A stretch of 30,900 bases of DNA from Cyanophora paradoxa (taxonomy: Eukaryota > Glaucocystophyceae > Cyanophorales > Cyanophoraceae), in NCBI GenBank assembly GCA_004431415.1, contig QPMI01000070.1, positions 1-30,900 of the forward strand, in the 5' to 3' direction. Made by a program: the position numbers and the translations under genes. Position 1 is the first letter of the stretch, and each line of letters begins with the position of its first letter. A model generated the notes under the pieces. It saw only the letters and a program-made list of their open reading frames with translations, did no database searches and was not told where the DNA came from. Positions 1 to 10,434 of the stretch are shown here, piece by piece.

Positions 1-1369
1 CTTGTCGCCGCCCGCCGCAGACAAACGCTCATCGAAGGCGATCCTGCGGCGCGCGTCTTCCGTCAACGCTCTCCCCGTGCTTAAGATGCATGTAACAAGC
101 TCTAGACGTGCCGGTGCGCCAGGCCTGCCGCTGGATCGGTCCCGGTTGTTCGAATCGCGGTTTTCGCCCATCCGGCGCGGTTTCGCCGCCCCGGTGCCGC
201 CCGTGTCCCCGGGTGTGTTTCCCCATCCTTGTGCATGCTTTAGAACACCGCTGCATGCCCAGAAAGAGTGCCGCACTCGTGAAAGAAAGTTCGAGGTGCC
301 TTGGACACGGGCCACACGGGCGAGCGCTACATCGAAGGGGGGGCCGGGCGAGCGGTGCCAGAAGCTAGTAAACATGCCTACGTACGCCTCGGAATGGCGC
401 TGCGTGCGATTCCGGCCCGGGGCCGCCGCCAAGGTGAAGGACTGCGCCTGGGTGGCGGTGGTGGTCCATCAGCCGGCGGCGAACTGGTCGAAGAAGAGAA
501 CGGAAAGGAAGTATAGCACCTATACATCATGAAACGACGATGCGCGACCGGCGGGCGAGCCCCCCGTCGTCGGGCGGTCAAGGACTCCGCGGTGCTGCGC
601 ACGCGGAGGCAGTCAGGTTGGCTGCCCTACGTGCAGGCAGCGCGCTGGCTTACGAGTCGTTTCTATATCCTTAGATGCATCGTTTGTGTGTCTCGGAGCC
701 GAATGGCGCGCGGCATTGTCTCGGTCTGCACATGGCGGGAGGCGACATGTCTCAGGGTTCGGAGGCGACGCAGGCGATCTGCTCACGCACCGACATGATG
801 TAGAGCATCTAGAGATGCCTGGGAAGTGTCGCTGCCAGCGCCCGCGATGGGCGCAGCGGACTCCGACGTCCCTCCCGCGGCATTTCCTTCTGCGCCTTGG
901 TTAGCCTACGTGCGGTAGGGGCGTGACTGCGAGCAATAGGCATGAAAGCATACCATAAGTGGATGTAGCTGGGTGCGGCTGGGCTGGCACGTGGGCAGAA
1001 GAAGATGACTTTCGAACTGCGGCCACCGCCATGCCTAGCCTCCTCTTGGCCATTGCTAGAGCTGCCTAGCGTGCGTAGGAGGCGGATCGCTGTCGCTTAT
1101 GCAGCTAGGCTGCTCAGGCCGCTCGCTGCCACGCACGAGGTCGCGGGGTACGAGCGCGAAGGAAAGTTTGCCGTACCCACAAAGTTGAGTTGGAATTTGC
1201 ATACTACTGCGAGTCGAGTCAAAAAGTCCGAGTCAAAAACTCGGGCGTTTTGCCTGATTGGTCAAAATAAACTCAATCCACCGGCGCAGGTACCGGTCCT
1301 GTTGGACCGGCGTGCTGTGAAAATCGCGCCAAAGACTTAAGTCTACCGGACTGTCGGTTGGGACTGTTG
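1..1369. other. GC-rich host DNA without a supportable gene
   Basis: Every reading frame here is open only because stop codons are rare at high GC. None of the translations shows a recognisable domain, regular hydrophobic pattern or consistent frame over more than about 100 residues, and open frames overlap on both strands. I see no tRNA or rRNA. The stretch reads like intergenic or intronic DNA of a GC-rich nuclear genome. Confidence 0.5.
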
Positions 1370-1700
1370 GTTCGTGTTATCGAGCTTCATAGCTAGCGAG
1401 ATCTAGAGGGGTACCGGTAGGTATACACAGACTACAGCGCTAGCGCTAGCACTAGCCATATGCATAGTGCACTGCCGCCTAGTCCCTAGGCCCTATAGCT
1501 ACGTATACTAGCCTACGTATACTAGCCCTATAGCTAGGCCCTACGTATACTAGCTATAGCTAGTCCAAGTCCTAGGCCCTAGCTAGCTATATAGCGTAGT
1601 TGTATGCCGGCAGCTGGGCCGGCGCCATGTACATAAGACATAGCTAGCGGTAACATGCATATATATGTACATACTACATAGCTAGCGGTGGCTAGCGCTA
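1370..1700. repeat. CTAG/GTATAC-rich palindromic low-complexity DNA
   Basis: The stretch is made almost entirely of short palindromes: GCTAGC, CTAG, GTATAC, TACGTA, ATATAT, GGTACC and CCTAGG recur many times. The phrase CTACGTATACTAG is repeated three times between about 1,499 and 1,550. There is no open reading frame of interest. The same CTAG-rich style returns at 2,310-2,370, 4,255-4,285 and 6,935-6,960, so it is a general habit of the host DNA rather than one element. Confidence 0.6.
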
Positions 1701-2000
1701 CCGTGGCACCGCGGTACCCCCCAGGGCGCCAGGCCAGTCTTCAGGCAAACACTGCGGCAAACGGGCTGTTCCGGTTGAGCCTCCTAGGCAAGACTTGACC
1801 GGCGTCCTAGGACCCGAACAAATAGCCACCACCGGCGAAGCGACAGCCCCGGTAAAGTCCAAGTCCGCCGCCTGTGTTCAGCATCCGGAAAACAGCCTGA
1901 GTCATCATCGCGAATCGCCGAGTCGATGGCCAGGTCCCGGGTCGACGTCGGTGACGGTCGGTCCGACGGTCACGAAAAAAATGCCCGCGCACGAGGGGTG

Positions 2001-2168
2001 GTTGGAGCCTACTTAGAGGCTTGGAGCCTTGTTGGAGCGTTGGAGCCTAGTTGGAGGGCAATGGAGGCTGGCCTCTTCGAATTCCAACTTACAAGTTCAT
2101 GCAGAAAAAACGCGAAGTACCGCCGAAACTTGCAAGTTGCATGAAAAAAAACGCGAAGTACTGCAAAA
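2001..2168 (+). repeat. Two short imperfect tandem repeats
   Basis: At 2,001-2,057 the words TTGGAGCCT, TTGGAGCC, TTGGAGCG and TTGGAGCCT follow one another about every 8-20 bases. Next to it, 2,087-2,124 and 2,128-2,168 are two imperfect copies of a ~40-bp unit with the core AAAAAACGCGAAGTAC, preceded by ACTT(A/G)CAAGTT. No coding function is visible. Confidence 0.55.
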
Positions 2169-2234
2169 AAAACAATTGCATGCGCAAACTCCAATGTTAC
2201 GGTGTTACCCCAATGTAACCCCATGCGCATGCAT

Positions 2235-2436
2235 GGCGCGGGCGCCGGGCCGGCGCCGCCCGGCGGGGCCGCCGCCGGCCCGCCGCCGGGCGCGGGCGCC
2301 GCCGGCGGGCGGCCTACTAGTACTAGGCTAGCCTACAGCTGCCTATAGCTATTAGCTTACTAGTAGCCTACTACCGCGGGCCCGGCCCGCGGCGCGCCGG
2401 CGGCCCGGCGGCGCCCGGCGCCGGCGCGGCGGCGCC
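2235..2436. repeat. Pair of G/C-only tracts around a CTAG-rich spacer
   Basis: Positions 2,235-2,314 contain 80 consecutive bases with no A or T, and 2,374-2,436 contain 63 more. Both are built from GGCGCC, GCCGGC, CCGCGG and similar self-complementary words, so each can fold on itself and the two can pair. The 59-bp spacer is AT-containing and CTAG-rich. No gene is visible. Confidence 0.7.
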
Positions 2437-4113
2437 AGGCGGGCCTGTGAGCGGCAGTCACTGAGTGAGCCTGGCCCTGACTCCTGAGAGTCCATGATGC
2501 TGAGACAACCCAGGTCGACGTCACTGTCACCGTGGCACCGCCGAGTCGGCGCCGACTCACCGGTACCCATGGCCAGCCTCCCAGGCCGAGCCACTGATCC
2601 CGGCCGGGCCGCCGAGCGCGCGAGCCGAGCGCGCGGCCGAACGCGTCGCTGCGCGCTCGCCTTTCAAGCTTGAATCTCTGCGCGCTCTCACTTCCGAAGC
2701 TCAGCGGCTAGTTTCTGTGCGCTTCTATCCGACGCAGCCGGGCCGCGCGCCCGCCTCGAGCTCACAGTCCACGCCGCGGCGCACGTATATACTCCACCGA
2801 CGATATATATACTCGAGCTCCACCGACGAGATGGGCCGCCGTGGTCCTCCCCCGGCTATATATGTTCCGTGCGCGGGCCCCGCCTGGTTCCCTGTCTGTT
2901 GCTTGCATGAATTGTTAACGTTGCTTCAAGGCTTGCTGACTGCCTGGGATCCGGAAGATGTCTACTGCTACACGCTAGTTTAACACATCTGGAAATCGCA
3001 ATAACTAGCGATCGTGAGCGTTGAGTAGGCCGAGGCGGAGCTCGCCATGGACGGATTCGGGTTCCTGGCCCCATCGCATCTAATTGCGGATTGATTGCAG
3101 GTTTAACTTTACATCGTTACTCGGATTCCGACCGCAGAGCTCAAGATCGCATATCCTGCATGCTGGCCTCGCTGCAGCGGGTATGGTCGAGCTGTCTTTC
3201 AAGTTTCGACAACTTCGTGAAGAAAGTTTTCCGGTGCGCATTGAAATAGCAATGAAAGCCTCGTGTTGCGCACATCCTCGAGCAGCTGCAGGCAGCTGGG
3301 GGTGTTCTCGTCATTCCTTCCCGGGTTCCACCTGAGCTCAAGAATGCCGCACCGGAAGGGGCAGCCTAGTGGCAGGTTGGACGACAGCTCGCAGCTCTTG
3401 ATGCTCCTGCTGCGGACGACAGCTCGCAGCTCTTGTCAAAAATTGCGTCTTTGGACCGGATTGCCCTCATTTAAATTTCCATTTGCAACGAACTTCGGAA
3501 CGAGCTCCCTAACTAACCTAAGGAATATTCAATGCGGTATGGCTAGCTATTGGCCAAGACGCTGTGGTTGCCGCGACTTGATGTTTATGATTGGCTATGG
3601 GGGCGAGTGAATCCAGATCTGGTGCCCCACCGGTATCTCTTATTGCTTGCAATTGCGTATGCACGGTCTCCGCTTTCTCTCCCTCTCGAGGCCAGACGTG
3701 CTCTCTCATGCATATGATCGTGGCTTCCACTGGGAGCCAGGAATTAAGTTTACCACATGGTAAACTTGCAACTTCACTCACTTAGGGCTGACTTTACCAC
3801 ACCTGTCTTTACCCCACCTAGGAAAGCCGCGCGGGGGAGCACTGCTGCCGTGCTAAATGTGCTTAGCTAGGCATAAGTGCATGGGATCCATTGAGCGCCG
3901 ATGGCCCGGTAGCTTCTGTGGTCCGTCGTGGATGCGAGCACAACTCGTCAAGAGAGCGACGCATGCGGGCTGCCTTGACTGGTTCAAGTGTTCTAAAAGG
4001 TCGTTTAGAGACGATTTGCAGCTTTTAAGGGGAGGTTGTTGGGCGGCCCGACCTCGGCCAACTTCACCCAGGCCCGACCATTATGAGCTGGGGCGCAGCG
4101 CACAGCGCTTTGA
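2437..4113. other. Host DNA with no supportable gene; one 22-bp direct repeat
   Basis: No frame gives a convincing protein. The one clear structure is a 22-base direct repeat (GGACGACAGCTCGCAGCT followed by CTTG) at 3,379-3,400 and 3,414-3,435, separated by 13 bases. Base composition becomes less extreme than in the first 2.4 kb. Confidence 0.45.
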
Positions 4114-4610
4114 ATGCGGTAAGCATTGATTTCAGCTACGTTACAACCGAAGTACGGCTGCCACATCGGTGCTCTTGAGACCGATGGCTGCCAATGGTTG
4201 CGTACCGAACGCTCAGACCGAGCGCCGCCGAGGTAGCCGGCGGTGCTAACGCCTCTAGCTAGCTAGATCGCGTGCTCTAGCTAGTTCTCCGACCGCCGGG
4301 TGCCGCCGTTGGAGCCTTGCTGGTGCGGTGGTCGGACGGGTACCCCCTGCGAGTAGTTCCCCCGGGCAAAGTCGCCGGGGCAAAGTCGCCGGGGCAAACT
4401 TGCCGGGGCGAAGTCGCGGTTTCCGGAGCGCAGGATCTGGAGCTGTGTTCTGCTAGCGTCCAAGTGCTGTCGGCGTGGCAAGCGGTCAAAGTGCTGTCGG
4501 CGTGGAAGCGTGGCACGTGGCGCTCGAAAAGGTGCGCCGGAGGCCTTCTTTCCGCACCCATAGCGGCCTTGCGCGTGCGTCCGTGCGGCCTCCCTTGACA
4601 GGAGCGTCTC
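4114..4610 (+). repeat. Dispersed module R1, copy 1
   Basis: First of three copies (others at 6,792-7,299 and 10,435-10,770). All share, in order: GAGCGCCGCC, a CCGCCG(T) block with GGAGCCTTGCTGGTG, a short tandem array of GGGGCAAAGTCGCC units, GGTTTCCGGAGCG, two GTGCTGTCGGCG(T/G)GG boxes, GGCACGTGGCGCTCGAAAAG, and a 3' block ending TTGACAG...GCGTCTCTC. Copies 2 and 3 each end immediately before a short plus-strand ORF, so R1 probably carries a promoter or 5' leader. Copy 1 precedes family gene A. Confidence 0.75.
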
Positions 4611-4689
4611 TCGCGCGGGGCAGCTCCGACAGCGGAGTAGGCAGTCGGCTGCTTCTTCAGGCGCGGCGGTCTCGGCGATCGCTACTGCG

Positions 4690-5411
4690 ATGTCGGCGGA
4701 GCCAAACCGCTCCGTCGAGGTGAGCGTTTTCGCGGACTTGCGGTACTACCCGTGGGGCATCCAGGACCCTGAAGAGACGCAAGGTACTTGTCGCTTTTGC
4801 GACCAGGATGCCATACCATAGAAAACCCCTGTGCAGTTCCTGTGCGAGGCATGGCTGTGCGATTCACGATCAATGTTTCGGAGTCGTGGCCGGAAGCGTT
4901 AGTGGCCGATGTGTGCCGTGAGTATTTCGTGCCCAAATCCAATGTAGCGCTGTATTGGTACAACCCAGAAACCAATGGATTCGAGCGGCCGGTGCGAAAG
5001 TTCCTTGCGTCTGACGATGATTTCTGATGCGGCTTCCGCGAATTCACGCGTGCGCGTGCATGCGCACAGACATCGAAACCACAGGGACCATCTCCAGGCG
5101 ATCTCTTCTACCTCACGGGCGACCAATTTCCGCCGGGAGCGGAGCCCGCACGATACCTGGCAAGATTGGCCGCCCGTTTCTCAAAGGCACCAGCGACGGC
5201 AGCGACGCAGAACAGCGATGCTCTAGATATAACTTCGCTCGTGCCGCCACCGCTCGACACGCGCGGACTCCTTTGTCTGCGCGCGACGCCACCAGTCGAG
5301 AATATTAATGAAGGAAACAGCTCCGTAGCGGTGCATGTTGTAGCGGACGATTGGAGAATTATGTCAGGTGCCCATTTATCCCGTTTCAGAGACATTTCTT
5401 ACAGAATTAAT
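4690..5411 (+). CDS. Small repeated host gene family, copy A (predicted spliced)
   Basis: An ATG at 4,690 opens a 43-codon segment (S-V-E-V-S-V-F-A-D-L then a C-x2-C pair). A second segment from 4,851 has the family core S-E-S-W-P-E-A-L and A-L-Y-W-Y-N-P-E-T. The frame meets TGA at 5,025, but 4,992-5,084 fits an intron: donor GTGCGAAAG, branch-like CTGAT, acceptor CACAG. Removing its 93 bases keeps phase 0 and joins the core to G-P-S-P-G-D-L-F-Y-L-T-G-D-Q, which other copies also encode. How 4,690-4,821 joins 4,851 is not resolved. The open frame downstream of the acceptor continues into copy B, so the true 3' end is uncertain. I do not recognise the family and assign no function. Confidence 0.5.
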
Positions 5412-5815
5412 GGGCCTGTGCAGATCTTGTGCAAGTCAATGATCCGGATTCGGGGTCGTGGCCGGACGCGCTGCTGGCGCGGGCGTGCAGCGAGTTTCTC
5501 GTACCGAAAAACAATGTAGCGCTGTATTGGTTCAACCCAGAAACCAGTGGATTCGAGCGGCCGGTGCAAGCTTTCTTTGCGTCTGACGATGATTTCTGAT
5601 GCGGCTTCCGGATCCGCGAATTCACGCGTGCGCGTGCATGTGCACAGACATCGAAACCTCAGGGACCATCACCGGGTGATTTCTTCTACCTCGCGGGCGA
5701 CCAGTTCCCGCGGGGATCCGGAGAACGAGCGCAGGCCTCGAACTACCTGTCGCGAATGCGAGCCATGATTGCTCTGGAAAACATCCGCTCAATGGCGACG
5801 TATAGTGCTAGCTAG
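5412..5815 (+). CDS. Small repeated host gene family, copy B (partial)
   Basis: This is a second copy lying directly behind copy A. The core frame (from about 5,429) gives S-W-P-D-A-L and A-L-Y-W-F-N-P-E-T-S-G-F-E-R-P. The predicted intron is 5,564-5,662 (donor GTGCAAG, acceptor CTCAG, 99 bases, phase 0). The second exon gives G-P-S-P-G-D-F-F-Y-L-A-G-D-Q-F-P and ends at TAG 5,813-5,815. The 5' part is shortened compared with copy A and its frame is shifted, so this may be a truncated duplicate. The function is unknown. Confidence 0.45.
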
Positions 5816-6159
5816 CTTCATTATTCCTGATGCACTACGCGTACGGCGCCGGCTTCGTCTCGAATACGAATTCGACCAGCATGTATATTCTCTAGTGGTT
5901 TTCGCATACATGGCTCTCTAGAGAATTCGAACTCTTCGATTTATGCGACCGCTAGCGCTCCGCGGCAGCGTTGTCCCAAGGCCGATACGCTCATTTGCGG
6001 CAAAGGATTCGAATTAAGAAAAATACAGCAATCTCTGCGCAGACGAATTCGAATCTCTGTTCCGCTCAGCGGCTAGCTATAGCGTGCATGGCGCCGGCGG
6101 CCACGACTTCGAATAAGATGCAGCTGTCGGGCCGCTAGGGGCCTTGAAACGGGCAATAG
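5816..6159. repeat. Non-coding 5' part of the duplicated host unit
   Basis: There is no gene here. The words GCACTACGCGTACGGCGCC, GGCTTCG and CGACCAGCATG (5,829-5,882) and AATAAGATGCAGCTG (about 6,112-6,127) recur in the same order at 9,567-9,760. This marks the stretch as part of a duplicated segment that also contains family copies C and D and R1 copies 2 and 3. Confidence 0.55.
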
Positions 6160-6804
6160 CTAGGATCCGAAAACGGTGCGCCAGGAAGGGCGCGTGCTCG
6201 ACTTCTGGATCACCGAATCCCTCGCGACGTAGTACAGATCATCCGGGGATGGCCCTGGACTCGACCTCTTGCACGCGCAAGCGTGAATTCGCGAATGCCG
6301 CATCATGATCAGAAATCGAGGAAGACGGAAAGATATCTTGCACCGGCTCGAAGTACTCGGCAAAAGAACTCGAGGTAAATGAAGCACCGACTTGCTGGGT
6401 CGTATCGATACATCATCAGCGCATCAGGGTGCGCGTGGTATGTGCTGCGGACGAGTTCACGGTACGCAGCCTCCAGAAGATCTGTCTGCCACGTCTCTGA
6501 AACATAGATCTTCAATCTAACAGGCCCTGCGCTGTTTAGATTAGGCACAAGCTTAAGGCATCGATGCAACCGTTGTCGCACCTGTCATATCAGTGATGCC
6601 ACCGGAAGGGGCCGGCAGTCCCGAGAACGCGCACCTCGACAGAGCTGCCGCGTTCTCGAGCCGCGATCGCGGCGCGTACAGAGCAATCAGCGCTTCCGAC
6701 TCGGCGACCTGCTCTTCTGTTGGCTCTGGTACTGGTGGCGCCGACCGCGGCTTCCGTGAAGTAACGAGCTGTTTTCGAATACGTTTTCCCCATGCGGTAA
6801 GCAT
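6160..6804 (-). CDS. Small repeated host gene family, copy C (predicted spliced)
   Basis: Read on the minus strand. A first exon-like segment from 6,804 contains E-E-Q-V-A-E-S-E-A-L-I-A-L-Y-A-P-R and is matched by copy D at about 10,330-10,260. The core is I-Y-V-S-E-T-W-Q-T-D-L-L with M-M-Y-R-Y-D-P-A-S-R-C-F. A predicted intron at 6,255-6,343 (donor GTGCAAG, acceptor CCAG) splits a codon after its first base. Splicing restores G-P-S-P-D-D-L-Y-Y-V-A-R-D as in copies A and B although the phase differs, which supports splicing. The start abuts R1 copy 2, which transcribes outward the other way. The function is unknown. Confidence 0.45.
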
Positions 6805-7299
6805 CGATCTCAGCTACTTTACAAACGAACTACGAGCGCCAAGTTGGTGGTCTCGAGCTCGAGACCGATGGCCGCGTACCGAACGCTCAGACCGAGCGCC
6901 GCCGAGGTAGCCGGCGGTGCTAAAGCCTCTAGCTAGCTAGATCGCGTGCTCTAGCTAGTTCTCCGACCGCCGGGTGCCGCCGTTGGAGCCTTGCTAGTGT
7001 GGTGGTCGGACGGGTACCCCCCTGCGCGTAGTTCCCCCCGGCAAAGTCGCCGGGGCAAAGTCGCCGGGGCAAACTTGCCGGGGCGAAGTCGCGGTTTCCG
7101 GAGCGCCGGATCTGGAGCTGTGTTCTGCTAGCGTCCGAAGTGCTGTCGGCGTGGCAAGCGGTCAAAGTGCTGTCGGCGTGGAAGCGTGGCACGTGGCGCT
7201 CGAAAAGGTGCGCCGGATGCCTTCTTTCCGCATCCATGGCCATGGCGGGTTAAGCTGCGCGTGCGTCCGTGCGGCCTCCCTTGACAGATGCGTCTCTCA
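6792..7299 (+). repeat. Dispersed module R1, copy 2
   Basis: It matches copy 1 from ATGCGGTAAGCAT through the CTAG-rich block, the GGGGCAAAGTCGCC array and the GTGCTGTCGGCGTGG boxes to the terminal TTGACAG. It lies between copy C (minus) and the short ORF at 7,303 (plus), so it would serve as a bidirectional promoter region if both are genes. Confidence 0.75.
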
Positions 7300-7302
7300 G
7301 GG

Positions 7303-7572
7303 ATGGATGCACACGAGGAGACGAAACGCGAGTTCGAAGAGAGCGGCCAGGAGCGTGCGGAGAAACGCCAGCTGGAGACTTTCCAAGACGCCGGGGCGAA
7401 CTTTCCGGAGCGAAGTCGCATGAGCGCTATTAAGCGCCCGCGTGCCGGAGATGCGTATGATGCGAAGGACGCAAAGGATGAAGTACGCGCGGTCACACTT
7501 CATATCGCTACATCCAGCGTGCGTCTGCTCGCTCGCGCTTCGAATTCTTTGCTCGCTCGGCCACAAATTTAA
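7303..7572 (+). CDS. Short charged ORF after R1 (M-D-A-H-E-E-T-K-R family), copy 1
   Basis: This 89-codon ORF starts immediately after R1 copy 2. Its first nine residues match the ORF at 10,773 (M-D-A-H-E-E-T-K-R against M-N-A-H-E-E-T-K-R). The N-terminal half is Glu/Lys/Arg-rich and contains a nuclear-localisation-like K-R-P-R. The last ~25 residues look less like protein and may be intron. I do not recognise it. The conserved start and its position behind R1 in two places are the evidence that it is a gene. Confidence 0.4.
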   Translation: MDAHEETKREFEESGQERAEKRQLETFQDAGANFPERSRMSAIKRPRAGDAYDAKDAKDEVRAVTLHIATSSVRLLARASNSLLARPQI

Positions 7573-7593
7573 ACCACGCGCGCAGGAGATGCC

Positions 7594-8226
7594 GTGGTCA
7601 CTCTCGAAATCTCCAGCCCCGCCTGCATCGTCGTGCGCCCGCCCGCCGGCGCCCTCTTGCTCGTTTTCTCAGACCAGCCGGCTTGCCATTGGCACAGGAC
7701 CCGGAGCAGAGCACCTTCAAGCCCAAGCAGCGGCTGCCGGCAGAGGGGCTGGCCATCATCGAGGCCACCCTGCGTGCCACCAGCCCCGCACGGTCGCATT
7801 GCGGCTTGAGAAGTGCGCGCGGCTCCCGAGCGCCGCCTCGTGCACTAAGTGCAGCCCGCAGCGCCCGCCTCGAGGACATTCCGGCATCGCTGCAGGATAT
7901 CCTCGTCGAGAAGGTTGCGCACATCCACCTCGTCGGCGAGACCACGCTGCACCCGTTCCCAGAGGAGAACGCAGAGTCGGCCCTCGTCTATGCTACTATG
8001 TCGGACCTTCGCAAGCGTGGGCTGCTCACGATGACCATGTCGCCCGAGGTGCGGCACGGCCATGGCCAGCTAGCGCCCTCCCTTTCCTCGACCCCGCCCA
8101 TCTGCAACCCAGGTACCCTGGCTCGTGGACCCCCTCAAGTTCGTTTGCGGCGAGTTGCCACCCTACAACAAGATTTTCCAACGGTTTAACACCTTCATGG
8201 AGCACATCTACGGCCCCTTCCTGTGA
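7594..8226 (+). CDS. Possible multi-exon host gene, product unknown
   Basis: The segment 7,860-8,048 has a protein-like translation (R-L-E-D-I-P-A-S-L-Q-D-I-L-V-E-K, then L-V-Y-A-T-M-S-D-L-R-K-R). At 8,049-8,112 a 64-bp intron is plausible (donor GAG/GTGCGG, acceptor CCCAG/GTA). Splicing keeps phase 0 and continues V-P-W-L-V-D-P-L-K-F-V-C-G-E-L-P-P-Y to a TGA at 8,224. Upstream coding (about 7,594-7,860) is in other frames, so more introns are implied. I recognise no domain. A frameshifted pseudogene is the alternative. Confidence 0.35.
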
Positions 8227-8657
8227 AATCAATCAGGCAGGCACTCGTTATGCACTACGGCGCCGACATGTAATGCGCTACCTCAGTAGCTCTGAAACCC
8301 TGACTTCAATTAAATAGTGCACGCCTCCGCCTCGCCTATCGCCGGAGTCGACATTAGCAGTTGACGACGCTCAAATGGCAGCGCGCGCTTTAGGCGAGAA
8401 AGCGCCATCGCTGAGCTACATGAAGCTCTCCACGCGTACATTCATGGGTTGCCGCTGCCCACAAGGGAGCCGACAAGTCGACAACCGGCATCTTCGATGA
8501 CAGGTGCATGCACATGCAGTTTTGCGTCAAACCAGAATTGAGGAGAAACAGATCAAAAACCAAACCAGAACCAAGCTCGCCAAGATGTTCGAACCAGGGT
8601 GAAAGTGTCCAAATGGATTCCTGGTGCGAGGGTATCCGGATTAGCTATGTGTCACTT
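8227..8657. other. Host intergenic DNA, nothing recognised
   Basis: No convincing frame is present. A short echo of the duplicated-unit start (GCACTACGGCGCCG) occurs near 8,252. Confidence 0.4.
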
Positions 8658-8895
8658 GCAGTGATGTGTTCGGCATCGATACCGGTATATTCGGATCCAG
8701 GGTATTGATTGAGTTTCCAGCTCAATCGCGAGCGTCTGCAGCTGGCATGGCTTATGTGAAGGCAGCACAGAAAACCCATCGTGACATTCTTGTGCATGGT
8801 ACACTCAAGATCTAAATATCGCGCGCAGTGATGTGTTCGGCATCGATACCGGTATATTCGGATCCAGGGTATTGATTGAGTTTCCAGCTAAATCG
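8658..8895 (+). repeat. 71-bp direct repeat, two copies
   Basis: Positions 8,658-8,728 and 8,825-8,895 are the same 71 bases (starting GCAGTGATGTGTTCGGCATC and ending CAGCT(C/A)AATCG) with one visible difference. They are separated by 96 bases, a period of 167 bp. The near identity suggests a recent event. No gene overlaps them. Confidence 0.85.
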
Positions 8896-9566
8896 TGCGC
8901 ACACATACATATGTTATTGAGTCCGTTCTGCTAATCCTTATAATCTCTGCGAAATGCACTTGCAGTTTGCGAAATGCGAGAGCGCAATCCCAAGTTCTTC
9001 GAGAGCCTTGAAACAAAGTAGTTTGAATTACACAGCTCTCTCGTCAAGAACTGCTCCACGTGCACCAGCACAAGACGAGAAGCACATGTTGGTGTCGCAT
9101 GCAGGTAAAACCATTGCACGTTAATCAACACATGAATTAATTGAATGTATACGCAGGTTTCTATTCGCTGTTCCCTCTTATGCAGTCGTACACTACCAGG
9201 AATCTCGATAAATATAGCCAGCGAACAGATCTAGAGCGAAGCTTACAGACGTATATCTTTCCAATAGACTATTACCATCCGGACTTAAGCATTTCCTTGC
9301 CTCCCAAACTCTATTGCTAGAATAGTTATAGCAATCAGAAGGTCAGGTACATATGCACGCAGACATGCAGCTTGTTAAAGATCCGGCCGCGGAGGTAAGG
9401 CTCCTAGGAAACGGTACAGGTAGAATTTGTAATGTAGAACTTAGGTAAGGCTGGTAGCCCGAGTGTATACGTAGTGGTATCCTTTCGTGTCGTAGATTTG
9501 TTGTGTAATATGATGTGTTAAATATATTTGAATCGTTGTGTAAAGTTTCGGATTTCCAAAATTCGT
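8896..9566. other. Moderate-GC host intergenic DNA, nothing recognised
   Basis: Base composition is more balanced than in the flanks. No frame on either strand gives a protein with recognisable features, and I see no RNA gene. Confidence 0.4.
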
Positions 9567-10434
9567 GCTGCACTACGGCGCCGGCTTCGACTTGGATCCG
9601 AGACGAATGCGACCAGCATGACTACTATATAGTTCACGTCTCCTGCTACTCAGAATTCGAATTCGAGAAAACAATACAGCAATCTCTGTGCAGAAGAATC
9701 TGTGTTTGGCTAGTGCGCATGGCGTCGGCGACCACGAATAAGATGCAGCTGCGGACCCGTACTAGGTCCTAGGGATTTGCACTGGCTAGGATCCGGAAAC
9801 GGTCGCCAGGAAGGGCACGTGCTCGATTTTCGGGACCACCTCATGCCTCGCGACGTAGAACAAATCATCCGGGAATGCCCTGTACTCGACGCCTGTGCAC
9901 ATGCACGCGTGAATTCGGAATGCCGCATCAGAAATCAAGGTAAGAAGCAAAGATCGCTTGCACCGGCGGCTCGAAGCAACGGCTTTCTGGATCGTACCAA
10001 TAGAGCGCAAGCCCGCTAACATTGCCTACAGAGTTGCATTCGCAGTCCAGGTCGAAGTAAGCCTGGATCAGAAGGTCTGTCTGCCACGACATAGAAACAT
10101 CTATCCTGACGCGCACTGGCCCTGCCTGTTGAGATCAGGGCACACAATCAGGGGCAACGATGCCGGGTTGCAATTGCACGTGTGCACCCGTCTTTTCAGT
10201 GACGCGTAGCGGGGAAGGCCGCAGTCACCGAGAACCCGCACCTCGACTGAGCTGCCCCGTGCACGAGCCGCGGTCGTGGCGCGTATAGAGCAATCAGCAC
10301 TTCCGACTCTGCGATCTGCTCTGCTGTCGGCGGCATGCGCAGCTGTCCGCTGTCACTCCTGACTTCCTTGCAGCTTTGGTAGCGAGCTGTTTTCGAGGTA
10401 CTTTCTGCATTCTGGAACGCAGTCCGACAGCGAG
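9567..10434 (-). pseudogene. Duplicated unit with host gene family copy D (probably degraded)
   Basis: The leading non-coding part (9,567-9,785) repeats 5,829-6,159. On the minus strand the family core is present: V-S-M-S-W-Q-T-D-L-L and A-L-Y-W-Y-D-P-E-S-R-C-F-E-P-P (about 10,116-9,985). The conserved donor GTGCAAG, branch-like CTGAT and a CAG acceptor follow, then P-D-D-L-F-Y-V-A-R. Unlike copies A-C, joining at the same sites does not keep the frame, so this copy looks broken or uses another splice site. The segment A-E-S-E-V-L-I-A-L-Y-A-P-R (about 10,330-10,260) matches copy C. Confidence 0.45.

Noticed and set aside
2-904. Several overlapping ORFs of 70-176 codons on both strands
   Set aside because: They overlap each other in most frames, lack domains, and are expected in GC-rich DNA where stops are rare.
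5016-5100. In-frame TGA in copy A (and the equivalent in copy B) as stop-codon readthrough or selenocysteine
   Set aside because: A phase-keeping intron with donor GTGC(G/A)AAG, CTGAT and CAG removes the TGA in both copies, and copy C supports the same splice in a different phase.
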